From Paracoccaceae bacterium (lineage in GTDB: Bacteria; Pseudomonadota; Alphaproteobacteria; Rhodobacterales; Rhodobacteraceae), in contig JANSYP010000001.1 of the NCBI GenBank assembly GCA_024742405.1, forward strand, positions 1,860,001-1,924,000: a stretch of 64,000 bases of DNA. The letters are read 5' to 3'. Shown here in pieces: positions 1 to 9,535 of the stretch. A model generated the notes under the pieces. It did not search any database and was not told the origin of the DNA. It saw only the letters and a list, made by a program, of their open reading frames with translations. Within the stretch, counting starts at the first letter, position 1. Each line of letters starts with the position of its first letter. Made by a program: the position numbers and the translations under genes.

Positions 1-3000
1 GACGGCACCATCGCCCCGGTGATGCTCTCGGTCAGCGCGCTGGAGACCCCCGGAGAGGAGGTCGAGCCCAACACCCAGGGCGAAGGCGGCGGGCCCCAAG
101 ATCTCGGCCCGCTCTCCGCCGGGCGCAGCTTCGCCGGCCATCTGATGGCCCCGCTCGATGTCGACCGGCTGCAGTTCACCCTGGAGGCCCCCGCGCTCCT
201 CAGCCTCACCTTCGAGATCGACGCCCGCGCCTCGGCCAAGCTGACGCTGACCCGGACCGCGCCCGCCCCGGGCGGCCCGGTGCTGGAGCTTTCGGCCGTG
301 AACGGCTACGGCAAGCGCCCCGACCTCGCGCTGCCCGCCGGCACCTATCTCCTTAGCATCGAAGGCGGCGCAGACGCCGCGCCGACCGCCTACAGCGTCG
401 GTTTCACCGAAGGCACGCCCCCGGCGCCCGGCATGGGGGTGGAGCCCGACGACACGCCGCTGTTCGCCCGCCCGCTCGGGCCCGACGGCGCGCTCCGCGG
501 CCAACTGGCCGACGATGATCCGGACATGGTGCGCTTCGGGGTGACGCAGCCGGGCCACCAGTGGGAGCTTCGCGGGATCATCGGCATCCGCGACCTGGAA
601 CTGCTGGACGGCAACGGCGCGCGGGTCGGCATGTGGACCGCGCAGGGTGGCACGCTCGTCGTGCCGGTGGCGCTGCCGCCGGGCGCCTATGTGGCGCGGC
701 TGCGGGGTGACGGGCCCTACGCGCTGCGGTTGAGCGATCTGGGCCCCGTGCCTGCGGACTATGCGGTGGAGCCCAATGACAGGCCCGAGACGGCCCGACG
801 GCTCCGCATCGGGGACGTCGTCGCCGGACGCTTCCACGTCCAGTCCGACCGCGATCTCTTTTCGCTCCGGCTGGCGGCCCCGACGCCCCTCACCGTGACT
901 CTGACCCCGCCCGATGACGGGCGCATCGTGGCCCGCCTCTCCCATGACGGACAGCCCTGGGCTAGCGGCGAAGCACGGCCCGAGACCGGGGCGCTCAGCT
1001 ACACCGCGACCTTTCCCGAAGGCGCCTGGCTCTTCGATCTGGCGGCGGGAGACAACGGCATCTCGGGCCGTTACGGGCTCGCCGTCACCTATCCCGACGG
1101 TCCCACGGGCCCCGAACCCGACCATCTGTCGGGCCGCCTGCAGGCGATGCCGGCGGATGGCCGGTTTTCCGGGCAGATCGGCGGGTTCGATGCGCTGGAC
1201 AAGGTCTTCGTGCCCCTGCCCAAGGAGAGCGGCACCGCGCTCGCCTATTGCGCCGGCGGTCATGGGCGCGCCACCCTCTTCACCTATGGCGATGACGAAC
1301 GGCTCGCCATCGCCCGCCCTGGCGAGATCGCCCGCATCGACTATGCGCCGGAGCTGGGCGGCGCGGTGGAGCTGCGTATCGAGGGCGGCACGACGCGCGA
1401 GGATTATCGCTGCCGCATCCTCTACGAGCCGGGAGGAGACCGCCCCCTGTCCGCGCTGGCCCACATCGCCAGCGACCCGCCGCAAAGCGTCCCGGCGGGC
1501 ACGGAGATCTCGGGCAGCCTCGCCGATGCCCAGAGCGACGCGCGCCTCCGGCTCGACCTGCCGCCGGGCAGCCTCGCCGCCTATCGCTGCGGCTTCGAGG
1601 GCATCCCGGAAGCGGACATGACCCGCCAGCTCCGCCTCGAGGGCAGCCGGTCCTTCATCGACAGCCCGCGGGGCACACCGCTACCCTCCGGGCTCCAGCC
1701 GTTCCTGACCGGCGACGCGCCCCTCGCCCTGCGCCTGATCCCGCCGCGGGACACCGCCTTCCCTGTGACCTGGCGCTGCGAGATCCATGGGGAGGAGGCC
1801 TTGGTGCCGCCCTCTGAAATGGGCCCCGCCGCCCCCTTCACCGCCTTCGCCATCCGCACGCCCTCGCAGGCCGGATCCGCGCCCGCCGCCGCGCCCGACT
1901 ATGACCCCGACGCCGCCCTGGCGCTGCTTTCGGGAGGGCGGCCCGATTGGCTCCGCCCGGCCCAGCAGACCGAAACGCTGGAGGCCGATCTCGCGCTCAC
2001 CGGCGCCGACACCCCCTTCCAGGCCTATGCCCTGGCCGGGCAGCGGGCGGATCTGGTGCTGAGACTGACCGCACCGCAGGATAGGACGCAAGACGGCCCA
2101 CAGGGCTACACACTGTCGGTGCGCAGCCTCGCCGATGGCTGGCGGCTCTCGCAGCAGAGCCTCACGCAAACCCTCGCGGCCGGAGAAAGCGCCGAGCTTG
2201 CCCTGACGCTCGAGGTCCCGCCGATGCAGAGTGCGCTGGCCGACCCGGCGCTCGAGGTCACCGTGTCTTCCGGGACCGCGGGCAAGACGCAGATCTTCCC
2301 GATCCCCTTCGACGCGCTGGCCCCGGCCCGCGATCCGCACCGGCACTGGACAGCGCCCGACGGCCTGCGCGGCGGGCTCGACCCGCTGGACCACCGGCTG
2401 GGCGCGCGGCTCACCGCGATGGACGGCGCGCCGGTGTCCGAAGGCGACGCCGAGACCTACCGTTTTCTCCACAATGGTGCCGCCTATCACAGCGACATTC
2501 CGCGGTTCCTCGGCGCCCGCAGCCTGAGCTTTGCCCTGGCCGCGCCGAGCCCCGTGGCCGGACTGCGCGTGCACTTGCGCAGCACCGCGCCGCGCGCCAG
2601 CTGGCCTGACCGGATCGCGCTGGAGCTGTCTGAAAACGGCAACGACTTCGTGCCCGTCCTGACCGCGACGCTCGGCGCTTCGGACGGCCCGCAGCTTTTC
2701 GAGCTGCCCGAGACCCGCACCGCGTCCCACGCCCGGCTGCGTCTCTTCGGATGCCGGGGCGATCCGGGTTGCGACCGGCTCGCGCTCTCGGATATCGGCC
2801 TGATCGCGCCTCCGCACTGGCGCCCGGCCGCGCCGCTCAACATCGCCGCGCCGGAGCTGGGCGGGCATGTCATCACAGCCTTCAACACAGGCGCGTCGGA
2901 CCATAGCGAGCAGAACCAGTTCCGCGGCAACTGGAATGTCGGGCTGCTCAAGGGCGGCGATCTCGACCCGCTCGGCCGGGCCGGCGAACGCATCGGCACC

Positions 3001-5082
3001 GGGATCACCGCGATCGTCGGCTTTGCCAAGAACCGCGCCGCGAGCGTCAGTGCCATCGACTGGGTGGACGCGGAGATCGACGGGCCGCGCCTGGATCCGA
3101 TCCGCGTCTCCGCCAGCCTCGCCGGCCCGGCCGGACCCTGGACCCCGCTCGGCACCCTCGGCCCACCGCCCGAGGGCGCGGAGCGCGCGCGCCTGACCCT
3201 GGACGCGCCGGTCTGGGCCCGCGCGCTGCGGTTCGAGTTCGCGCGCGATCCCGACGTGCCCCGCATCCCGCCCGACCGCATCGCCGTCTATGAGGCGCGC
3301 GGCGCGCCGAGCGTTCTGGGCCTCTGGGAGGATGACCGCCCCGACGCGGGCTATGAGTGGCAGACCGGCGGCGCCCCCCGCGCCGCCCCCGCACCGGCGG
3401 GCGGTCCCGATCAGGCCCGCGCCGCGCCGCTGGCCATGGGCGAAGAGGTCCGCTCCTCCGTCTTGCTCGAACGGAACGAGGACTGGTGGCGGATTACCGT
3501 GCCCGACGGGCCGACGCAGATGCTGGCTCTCGATTTCGACCAGAGCGATGCGCCGGAGTTCGCCTGGCGGCTAGCCGACGCGACAGGCGCGCCCGTGCCG
3601 CTCACCCGCGATCCCGCCAGCGACCGGCTCCGCCTGACCGCGCGGCTGGCCCCCGGCGCCTATGATCTGACCATTCTGGAGCCGCCCCGCTCGGTGGTGA
3701 TCGCCTGGGACACGTCGGGCAGCGTCGCCTCCTACATCCCCCGCACGCTCGCCGCCGTGCGGGTCTGGTCCGGTTCGCTCCAGCCCGACCGCGACGCGCT
3801 GCAGCTCCTGCCCTTCGGCACCGACGAGCTGCTGATGGACAACTGGGGCGAACGGCCAGGGGATGTCTTTCCCTATCTCGCGGCGCTGCCGCAATCCTCC
3901 TCCTCGGATGCCGAGGGCGCGCTGGCGGTGGCCTCGGACGCGCTTCTGATGCGCGACGGCGCCCGCGGCGTGGTGCTGATCACCGACGGCGAGACCTCGC
4001 AGATCCGGCGCCTCTGGCAGCCGCTGCTGGCCGCAAGAGCCCGCGTCGTGGCCCTGTCGATCGACAGTTCGGACCCTGACAGCGTCCGCATCCTCAAGGA
4101 CTGGACCGCGGTCAATAACGGCTATTTCCACCGCGTGACCGGTCAGGTCGGGCTCGCCGACGGTCTGGATCTGGCGGCGGCGATCTTCCGCGCGCCCAAG
4201 GGCTACCGGATGCGCGCCAGCCTGGAGCCGTTGCGGGAGCCCGAGGGCCAAGGCGCGCTGCGGATCAGTGCGATTACCCGGGCCCCCGACGCGCCCCCGC
4301 CGGCCCCGGGCGGCGGGCTGCAGGTGATCCTCGACGCCTCCGGCTCCATGCTCCAACGCATGCCCGACGGCCAGCGCCGGATTGCCGTGGCCCATGACGC
4401 GCTGGCCGGGCTTGTCCGCGACACGATCCCGCCCGGCACGCCCTTCGCCTTCCGTGCCTTCGGGCTGGAAAAGGACGCCTGCCGCTCCGAGCTGCTCCTG
4501 CCCTTCTCCCCGCTCGATCCGGCCCGGGCCGAGGCCGCGATCCGGGGCACGCCCGCGATCAACCTCGCCAAAACCGCCATCGCGGACAGCCTGGCGCTCG
4601 CCGCCCAGGATCTCGCCGCGCTCGATCCGCCGCGTGTCATTGTGCTTGTCACCGACGGGGACGAGACCTGCGAGGGCGACGCCGCCCGGGTCATCGCCGG
4701 GATCCGTGACAGCGGCGTGGATGTGCGCCTGACCATCGTGGGGTTCGCCATCGACGATGCCGCCCTGGCCGAGACCTTCGCGGGCTGGGCCGCGCTGGCG
4801 GGCGGGCGCTACCTGCCGGCGGGCAACTCCGCCGCCCTGGCCGACGCCATGTCCGAGGCCATTGCGCCCCGCTTCGCGCTGGAACGGCAGTATGTGGACG
4901 GCCGGACCGAGCGTGTCGCGGTGCTGGAGCTGGGCGAGGCCCGCACGCTCCCCGCCGGGCGCTACCGGCTGACGCCTCTCCAGACCGCCACCGGCGACGG
5001 TGTCGCCTTCGACCTCACCGACGGGGCGGACCGCACCATTCAGTATGACGCCGCCCAGGGCCTGCGCCCGCCCGACCCGTGA
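1..5082 (+). CDS. Giant von Willebrand factor A domain protein (5' end outside window)
   Basis: The frame is open from base 1, so the true start lies upstream; the first in-window starts are GTG 19 and ATG 22. The visible part is about 1690 residues. Near the N terminus are at least three beta-sandwich repeats of pre-peptidase (PPC) type, each opening with an EPN/EPD motif and continuing to a D-x-D-x-F-type strand (around bases 60, 435 and 770). Two vWA domains follow near the C terminus. The first has a DTSGS metal-ion (MIDAS) motif at about base 3710 and a later LITDGE; the second has DASGS at about base 4333 and LVTDGDE. Both MIDAS motifs look intact, so metal-dependent protein binding is plausible. 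The protein is probably exported or envelope-associated, but its N terminus is not visible. The next gene starts 15 bases downstream, so the two are likely co-transcribed. Partner unknown. Confidence 0.8.
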   Translation, partial: DGTIAPVMLSVSALETPGEEVEPNTQGEGGGPQDLGPLSAGRSFAGHLMAPLDVDRLQFTLEAPALLSLTFEIDARASAKLTLTRTAPAPGGPVLELSAVNGYGKRPDLALPAGTYLLSIEGGADAAPTAYSVGFTEGTPPAPGMGVEPDDTPLFARPLGPDGALRGQLADDDPDMVRFGVTQPGHQWELRGIIGIRDLELLDGNGARVGMWTAQGGTLVVPVALPPGAYVARLRGDGPYALRLSDLGPVPADYAVEPNDRPETARRLRIGDVVAGRFHVQSDRDLFSLRLAAPTPLTVTLTPPDDGRIVARLSHDGQPWASGEARPETGALSYTATFPEGAWLFDLAAGDNGISGRYGLAVTYPDGPTGPEPDHLSGRLQAMPADGRFSGQIGGFDALDKVFVPLPKESGTALAYCAGGHGRATLFTYGDDERLAIARPGEIARIDYAPELGGAVELRIEGGTTREDYRCRILYEPGGDRPLSALAHIASDPPQSVPAGTEISGSLADAQSDARLRLDLPPGSLAAYRCGFEGIPEADMTRQLRLEGSRSFIDSPRGTPLPSGLQPFLTGDAPLALRLIPPRDTAFPVTWRCEIHGEEALVPPSEMGPAAPFTAFAIRTPSQAGSAPAAAPDYDPDAALALLSGGRPDWLRPAQQTETLEADLALTGADTPFQAYALAGQRADLVLRLTAPQDRTQDGPQGYTLSVRSLADGWRLSQQSLTQTLAAGESAELALTLEVPPMQSALADPALEVTVSSGTAGKTQIFPIPFDALAPARDPHRHWTAPDGLRGGLDPLDHRLGARLTAMDGAPVSEGDAETYRFLHNGAAYHSDIPRFLGARSLSFALAAPSPVAGLRVHLRSTAPRASWPDRIALELSENGNDFVPVLTATLGASDGPQLFELPETRTASHARLRLFGCRGDPGCDRLALSDIGLIAPPHWRPAAPLNIAAPELGGHVITAFNTGASDHSEQNQFRGNWNVGLLKGGDLDPLGRAGERIGTGITAIVGFAKNRAASVSAIDWVDAEIDGPRLDPIRVSASLAGPAGPWTPLGTLGPPPEGAERARLTLDAPVWARALRFEFARDPDVPRIPPDRIAVYEARGAPSVLGLWEDDRPDAGYEWQTGGAPRAAPAPAGGPDQARAAPLAMGEEVRSSVLLERNEDWWRITVPDGPTQMLALDFDQSDAPEFAWRLADATGAPVPLTRDPASDRLRLTARLAPGAYDLTILEPPRSVVIAWDTSGSVASYIPRTLAAVRVWSGSLQPDRDALQLLPFGTDELLMDNWGERPGDVFPYLAALPQSSSSDAEGALAVASDALLMRDGARGVVLITDGETSQIRRLWQPLLAARARVVALSIDSSDPDSVRILKDWTAVNNGYFHRVTGQVGLADGLDLAAAIFRAPKGYRMRASLEPLREPEGQGALRISAITRAPDAPPPAPGGGLQVILDASGSMLQRMPDGQRRIAVAHDALAGLVRDTIPPGTPFAFRAFGLEKDACRSELLLPFSPLDPARAEAAIRGTPAINLAKTAIADSLALAAQDLAALDPPRVIVLVTDGDETCEGDAARVIAGIRDSGVDVRLTIVGFAIDDAALAETFAGWAALAGGRYLPAGNSAALADAMSEAIAPRFALERQYVDGRTERVAVLELGEARTLPAGRYRLTPLQTATGDGVAFDLTDGADRTIQYDAAQGLRPPDP

Positions 5083-5097
5083 CGAAAGGACAGTAAG

Positions 5098-7296
5098 ATG
5101 CCGATATGCTTCTTCCGCCGAACCGCCGCAGCCGCGGCCGTCACGATGCTCGGTCTGACCGCTTGCATGGCCCAGGATTTCACTCTTCCGGGCGCACCCT
5201 TTGACGCCGCAGCAGTGCCGGAACGGCCGCCTCTGCCCCCGCTCGAAGAGTTCGATTTCGACAAGGTGATGCGCGCCGCCGTGGCCCAGAATGATGCGCT
5301 GATCGGGCTCCGACCCGATATCACCGGGTTGGCGCTTGACCTCATGCTCGACCCGGAGGCCGCCTTTGCCTTCTTCCGCGACGAGATTGTCACCGAACCA
5401 TACCAGGGCCACCTCCGCGGCACCTACTCGGTCCTCGAAGCGGGCCGCGCCAATGCCCATGACAAGGCCCGCGCCCTGGGCGAGATGCTGAACCTCCTGG
5501 GCTACGACACGCGGCTGGTCTCGGCGGCGGCCCCGGCGGACCTCGCCGCGCGCCTCGCCGCGGGCGCCTGCCGGATCACGCGGGCGCCCATGCAGAGGGT
5601 CTGGGATGTCGCTGCGCTGAACACCGACACCATGACCCGAGTCGCGGCCCGGGGCAACGCGGGCTATGACGCGCTGACAGAGGCCAGCTCCCCGCCCGAG
5701 GGCGCCTACGCGCCCCCCGGCCAGGGGGCGGAACATGTCTGGCTCCAGGCCCGGATCGGCCCGGACTGGGTGGATCTCGACCCCGCAGAGCCCGGCACCG
5801 CGTTCGGCGCGGCGCCTGCCGGGCCCGGCACGCCCTTGGAGGCGGACGCAGAACCCCACCGGATCACCATCGATCTGTCGGTCGAGACGCTCAGCAACGG
5901 CGCCCTGCGGCGGAACTCTGTCCTGACCCACCGGATCACCGTGCCCGAGATGGTGGAGCACTCCTTCACCCTCGTCTTCGGGCCCCAGACCGACGGGGTC
6001 GGCGGAATCCTCGCCGACACGCTCGCCAACCTGCAGGGCCAGAGCGCCGGCATGACGGCCACGCTCCTGATCGGCGACGACGCGGTCAAGAGCCGGCCCT
6101 TCTTCGCCCCGGGTGTGGCCGAGACATCGGGTGGCTTCTTCGATGCGGGGCAGGAGGTGATTTCCACCGCGATGGTGCTGACGGTGACAGGCATCGCGCC
6201 CGGGCAGCCCGACGAGGTCGCGACGCGGGTCATCTTCGATCTCGTTCCGCCCGAGCTGCGCGAGGACGGGGCCGCGCCGCTCACCCCGGAGAGCCTCGCC
6301 CGCCCCGAGATGGGAGAGCGCTTCCCCGCGGTCATGGAGAGCGTCCGACAGATCGTGATCGGCAACGGCGGCCTCTCCGCCTACCGCGCCTCGGCGCGCA
6401 TGGCCGCGGTTCTGGGCGACATCCCCGACGCGGTGCAGGCCGCGCTCGCCGGCCAGCCCGACCCCGAGGCCTTCATCTGGAACAGCTGGGTCCAGGCCAG
6501 CACCGTCGCCCTCGCCTCCGAGGAACTGGTGCGCGCCCAGCGGGGACCGGACGGCGGCTGCGTCATCATGGGCCGTCCCCGCGCGCTGATCTGGGGCGTC
6601 GGCCAGGGCGAGGGCGATCTGGACCTCTACTGGCTGGACTGGGTCCTCGACGGGTTGGAGATCGCCGGCGTCGAGAGCCAGGCCGAGGCCTGGCGCCACC
6701 GGCTCTGGCATGGCGCACTCCAGAGCGGGCTGGAGATCGAGGCGCTGCTGACCCAGCTCGACGCGCCCTCCGGCACGAAAGCGATCCCGCCGGGGCCGCT
6801 GGCGCCCTTGGGGCCCGAGGCGATCACCGCGCTCGGACCCGAGGCCGAGGCCGATGCGGCGGCCGGCTTCATCCTGCTCGGCGGTCCCGATCTCGGGCCG
6901 CAGGCATGGTGGCGGGTCGACCCGGTCACCGGGCGTACCGATGCGCGGATGGCCTATTTCGGCAACGGGTTCAGCCTCATGGATCTGTTCCGGAACCCGT
7001 TCAACCGACCCGCCGCGCGGGCTTCGACGATTTCAACCCTCGAAGAACGCATTTTCGCCTCCGGCAATGAAGCCAGCATCCGCGCCTGGAACCAGCGCGT
7101 GCTGGACGAGGCCTGCGCCGCAGGCCGGTCCTTCTCCGCCAAGGACAAGCTTTACCGCCGGTCCAAGCTCAAACATGGCGGCAACGAGTACGTGATCCTT
7201 CTGCTCACGGTCTCGATCCCCGTCGCCACCGAAGCCGGCTCCGCCATCGGGGGCGCGGTCACCCAGGGCGTGCGCGGTGCGACCAACGCAATCTGA
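5098..7296 (+). CDS. Lipoprotein with transglutaminase-like domain
   Basis: A 732-residue protein with an N-terminal arginine pair, a hydrophobic stretch and a lipobox LTAC at residues 20-23, indicating lipidation at Cys23. Residues about 115-141 (AGRANAHDKARALGEML and on to the TRLV strand) and HVWLQARIGPDWVDLDP at 213-229 match the core of the transglutaminase-like fold: the helix that normally carries the nucleophilic Cys, then the His and Asp strands. The usual Cys position is Asn/His here, while His213 and Asp226/228 remain, as in the RHS-associated GN..D variant of the fold. It may therefore bind rather than cross-link. The remaining about 450 residues are not recognised. It lies 15 bases after the vWA gene, suggesting that the two act together at the envelope. 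An ATG at 5098 follows a GAAAGGA ribosome binding site. Confidence 0.7.
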   Translation: MPICFFRRTAAAAAVTMLGLTACMAQDFTLPGAPFDAAAVPERPPLPPLEEFDFDKVMRAAVAQNDALIGLRPDITGLALDLMLDPEAAFAFFRDEIVTEPYQGHLRGTYSVLEAGRANAHDKARALGEMLNLLGYDTRLVSAAAPADLAARLAAGACRITRAPMQRVWDVAALNTDTMTRVAARGNAGYDALTEASSPPEGAYAPPGQGAEHVWLQARIGPDWVDLDPAEPGTAFGAAPAGPGTPLEADAEPHRITIDLSVETLSNGALRRNSVLTHRITVPEMVEHSFTLVFGPQTDGVGGILADTLANLQGQSAGMTATLLIGDDAVKSRPFFAPGVAETSGGFFDAGQEVISTAMVLTVTGIAPGQPDEVATRVIFDLVPPELREDGAAPLTPESLARPEMGERFPAVMESVRQIVIGNGGLSAYRASARMAAVLGDIPDAVQAALAGQPDPEAFIWNSWVQASTVALASEELVRAQRGPDGGCVIMGRPRALIWGVGQGEGDLDLYWLDWVLDGLEIAGVESQAEAWRHRLWHGALQSGLEIEALLTQLDAPSGTKAIPPGPLAPLGPEAITALGPEAEADAAAGFILLGGPDLGPQAWWRVDPVTGRTDARMAYFGNGFSLMDLFRNPFNRPAARASTISTLEERIFASGNEASIRAWNQRVLDEACAAGRSFSAKDKLYRRSKLKHGGNEYVILLLTVSIPVATEAGSAIGGAVTQGVRGATNAI

Positions 7297-7868
7297 GCAA
7301 TCCTTGCCTCTCCCTGTGCCCTGGCCACTGAGGTGCCGTCGTTTCCACAGCTCGCTCTGCGAGACGGTCATGCCGCACTTGAGAGAAGTCTTGCCGGCTT
7401 GATCAGCCCCACCTGCGCGGTCTGGGTCGAGTGCTCGTGCCTGACTGGCCTCTGGTCGAACAGAACGATGCGTTCGTTGGCCGGCGCGTTACAGGGCAGC
7501 GCGCTGCGCGGTGGTTTCGTATCGTCCTGCCTCCTCCAGCTCTCAATCAGGATCTATCCCTCAGACATGCCAATCTGCGGGCGCCCGAACACCAACCGGT
7601 CTGCGACGACCCTGCCGCTGTGAACGCAAGCGGCATGAGAAACCCGGCATAAGCCAGCCAGGGCGCTTGTTCCTCGTAACTGTGGCACTGAAAGCAGGCT
7701 CAAATGAACGTGGCGGTCATGACGTCGCCAATGAAAACGGCACCCGCGAAAACCAACACATCCATCGGTCAGATTCATGAGTTGGCTTGCGCGCCTTCGA
7801 TTGCCGGTTTCAACACCGGCCGGTGTGTTGAAGGAACTCTTCTGAGGTTGCTGTAGACGGTTTTCGAC
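7297..7868. other. Intergenic stretch without recognisable gene
   Basis: About 570 bases between the lipoprotein gene and a convergent hypothetical gene. Short open frames exist on both strands, but none shows a ribosome binding site, a family match I recognise, or codon use like the neighbours. No tRNA or clear terminator seen. Confidence 0.4.
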
Positions 7869-8501
7869 TTACGCATTGACCACGTTCTGAAACGTGAACT
7901 GGAAGGGCGACGCGTCCATTCCGGCTCCGCCACCGGTCCAAACATTGTCGGCGCTGGCGATACCGAACAGATTGAGCTCTGCATTGACCGTCTGAAGAAT
8001 GGCCGAGTTCACGAATTGTCCCTCTCGGATCTGAGAGAGCGCACCGATGTAGAGCACTGGCTTGGATGAGAAGACAGCTTTCTTCCCTGGTGCCACGTTG
8101 GTCTTGCGCTCGAAGACGCTGCCGTCTTTGTAGGTCAACGCTGAAATCGATCCTTCCGGCAGCTTGTTTCTAAGCTCGACACCCGATGGATCGGTAGCCG
8201 AACTCGAAGACTTTTTGAGAACATCCCCGGTATTGTCCCGGATCATCACGAAGGCGTCGCCGGGCACGACCGGGATCTGATTGGAAAAATTGCCAAAGCT
8301 GTCTTCAGCGCCGATCGTGGAGTCGAGCGGATAGGAAAACGGGTGGCTGTCATCCTTGCCAAGGTCTTTGATCACTTTCCATGCGACTGCGACCTCGTCC
8401 ATGGTAACGTCCGCGTTGCGGGGAAGTATCGCGACCGTGCTGTTGTTGGCATCCTCAGAGCGATTTATCAGGTTCAACTTTACGTCTGTCATCTCGGCCA
8501 T
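7869..8501 (-). CDS. Hypothetical protein, 210 aa, soluble
   Basis: Not recognised. It starts MAEMTDVKLNLINRSE and has no signal peptide or membrane segment. The composition is balanced and acidic (many Asp, Asn, Ser, Val), with predicted beta-rich patches such as QIPVVPGDAFVMIRDNTG, and looks unlike GC-shadow translation. A Gly-rich WTGGGAGMD stretch precedes the C terminus. Codon use is less GC-biased than in the first two genes, consistent with an accessory gene. It is a lone gene convergent with the upstream lipoprotein gene and divergent from the DedA gene; regulation not visible. Confidence 0.6.
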   Translation of the reverse strand: MAEMTDVKLNLINRSEDANNSTVAILPRNADVTMDEVAVAWKVIKDLGKDDSHPFSYPLDSTIGAEDSFGNFSNQIPVVPGDAFVMIRDNTGDVLKKSSSSATDPSGVELRNKLPEGSISALTYKDGSVFERKTNVAPGKKAVFSSKPVLYIGALSQIREGQFVNSAILQTVNAELNLFGIASADNVWTGGGAGMDASPFQFTFQNVVNA

Positions 8502-8905
8502 TTCTCACCTGTCGTTTTCACCGGGAGCCCGCGCGGCAAATGCCAAAGGCGTTCTTGAGGCGCATAAGGCCCCACAAGGCAACCGGGCTCCCAACCCTTA
8601 GGGAGTGAGCGTCTTCACTGGTTCCACAACGAAGACCGCAATGACGCTCATACTACACATCGTCGCCAAGACCGGTACAAAACCCATCATCGGTGCAGAA
8701 GAATTGGATATTGCGTCATCGCACCTTGGAAAGTCGTTCCGCGAACTCATCCCCAAGACCGGAAAAGCCCAACAAGCCGTTTCTGTTGCAAGGGCGTGAT
8801 ATCGGGTGCACTGAGAATGATGTTGTATTTCCGCGCTTCACCCCGATGCTCTCTCGGAGCACATTTCCCCTGCGATACTGACAATCTGTCTTGGGAGCTG
8901 AGAAC
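8502..8905. other. Intergenic between divergent genes
   Basis: About 400 bases that should contain the promoters of the hypothetical gene (minus) and of dedA (plus). A 64-codon open frame at 8605-8799 has a GTG start and no convincing ribosome binding site, so I do not call it. Confidence 0.35.
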
Positions 8906-9535
8906 GTGACCGGGATCGTCCAGGACATCAATGCGTTGCTCGATCAATATGGCCTTGCGGCAATGTTCGTGTCGCTGTCGACCGAAGCGATTGGGCTCCC
9001 GATGCCGGGAGAGTCCGCGATGCTGGCCGCGGCGGCTCTGGCCGGGGATGGGCGTTTCAATATCTGGCATGTGGCGGTCGTGGCTTGGTGCGCGGCGCTT
9101 GTGGGCGACAATACCGGCTACTATCTCGGGCGCCGCCTGGGACGACCGACGATCCTGACCTACGGAGGGCGGGTCGGAATTACCGGAGCGCATCTCGATC
9201 GTGCCGAACAGATGCTGGACCGCTACGGGTTTTTCGTGGTGCTCTCGGCGCGTTTCCTGCCACTCTTGCGACAGCTCAACGGTCTCGTTGCAGGTACGAC
9301 CCAAATGCGCTGGCGGCAGTTTTTTGTCGCAGACATGGTTGGCTCTGCCGTTTGGGTCGCGTTCTGGAGCATCATCGGATACAAGGTCGGGCGCATTCCG
9401 GGGCTGGTTCCTGATCTTTTCCAGCATTTGAAATCAGTCGCCCACTACGTCGTCCCGGGCTTGCTGGTGTTGATCTTCGTCCTCACGGTCTGGCGCGTGC
9501 TGTTCAGACGCAGAGCGAAGACGGAGGGCAAGTAG
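8906..9535 (+). CDS. DedA/VTT-family membrane protein
   Basis: About 209 residues with the layout of the DedA (SNARE-associated, VTT) family. There is a re-entrant helix region with LPMPGE near residues 30-36, then GDNTGYYLGRRLG, then the conserved arginine motif in FFVVLSARFLPLLRQ, and C-terminal hydrophobic helices ending in RRRAK. DedA proteins act in lipid scrambling/undecaprenyl-phosphate or phospholipid homeostasis and membrane-potential maintenance; the substrate of this one is unknown. The frame opens at TTG 8891, but a GGGAG ribosome binding site at 8893-8897 is well placed for GTG 8906, so I take that start. It appears monocistronic. Confidence 0.85.
   Translation: MTGIVQDINALLDQYGLAAMFVSLSTEAIGLPMPGESAMLAAAALAGDGRFNIWHVAVVAWCAALVGDNTGYYLGRRLGRPTILTYGGRVGITGAHLDRAEQMLDRYGFFVVLSARFLPLLRQLNGLVAGTTQMRWRQFFVADMVGSAVWVAFWSIIGYKVGRIPGLVPDLFQHLKSVAHYVVPGLLVLIFVLTVWRVLFRRRAKTEGK

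Noticed and set aside
3571-6711. A 1046-codon open frame on the minus strand, antisense to the vWA and lipoprotein genes
   Set aside because: It spans two well-supported plus-strand genes, has the Gly/Arg/Ala/His-rich composition of a GC3 shadow, no domains and no start signal.
8605-8799. A 64-codon plus-strand frame between the hypothetical gene and dedA
   Set aside because: GTG start without a ribosome binding site and no recognisable features.
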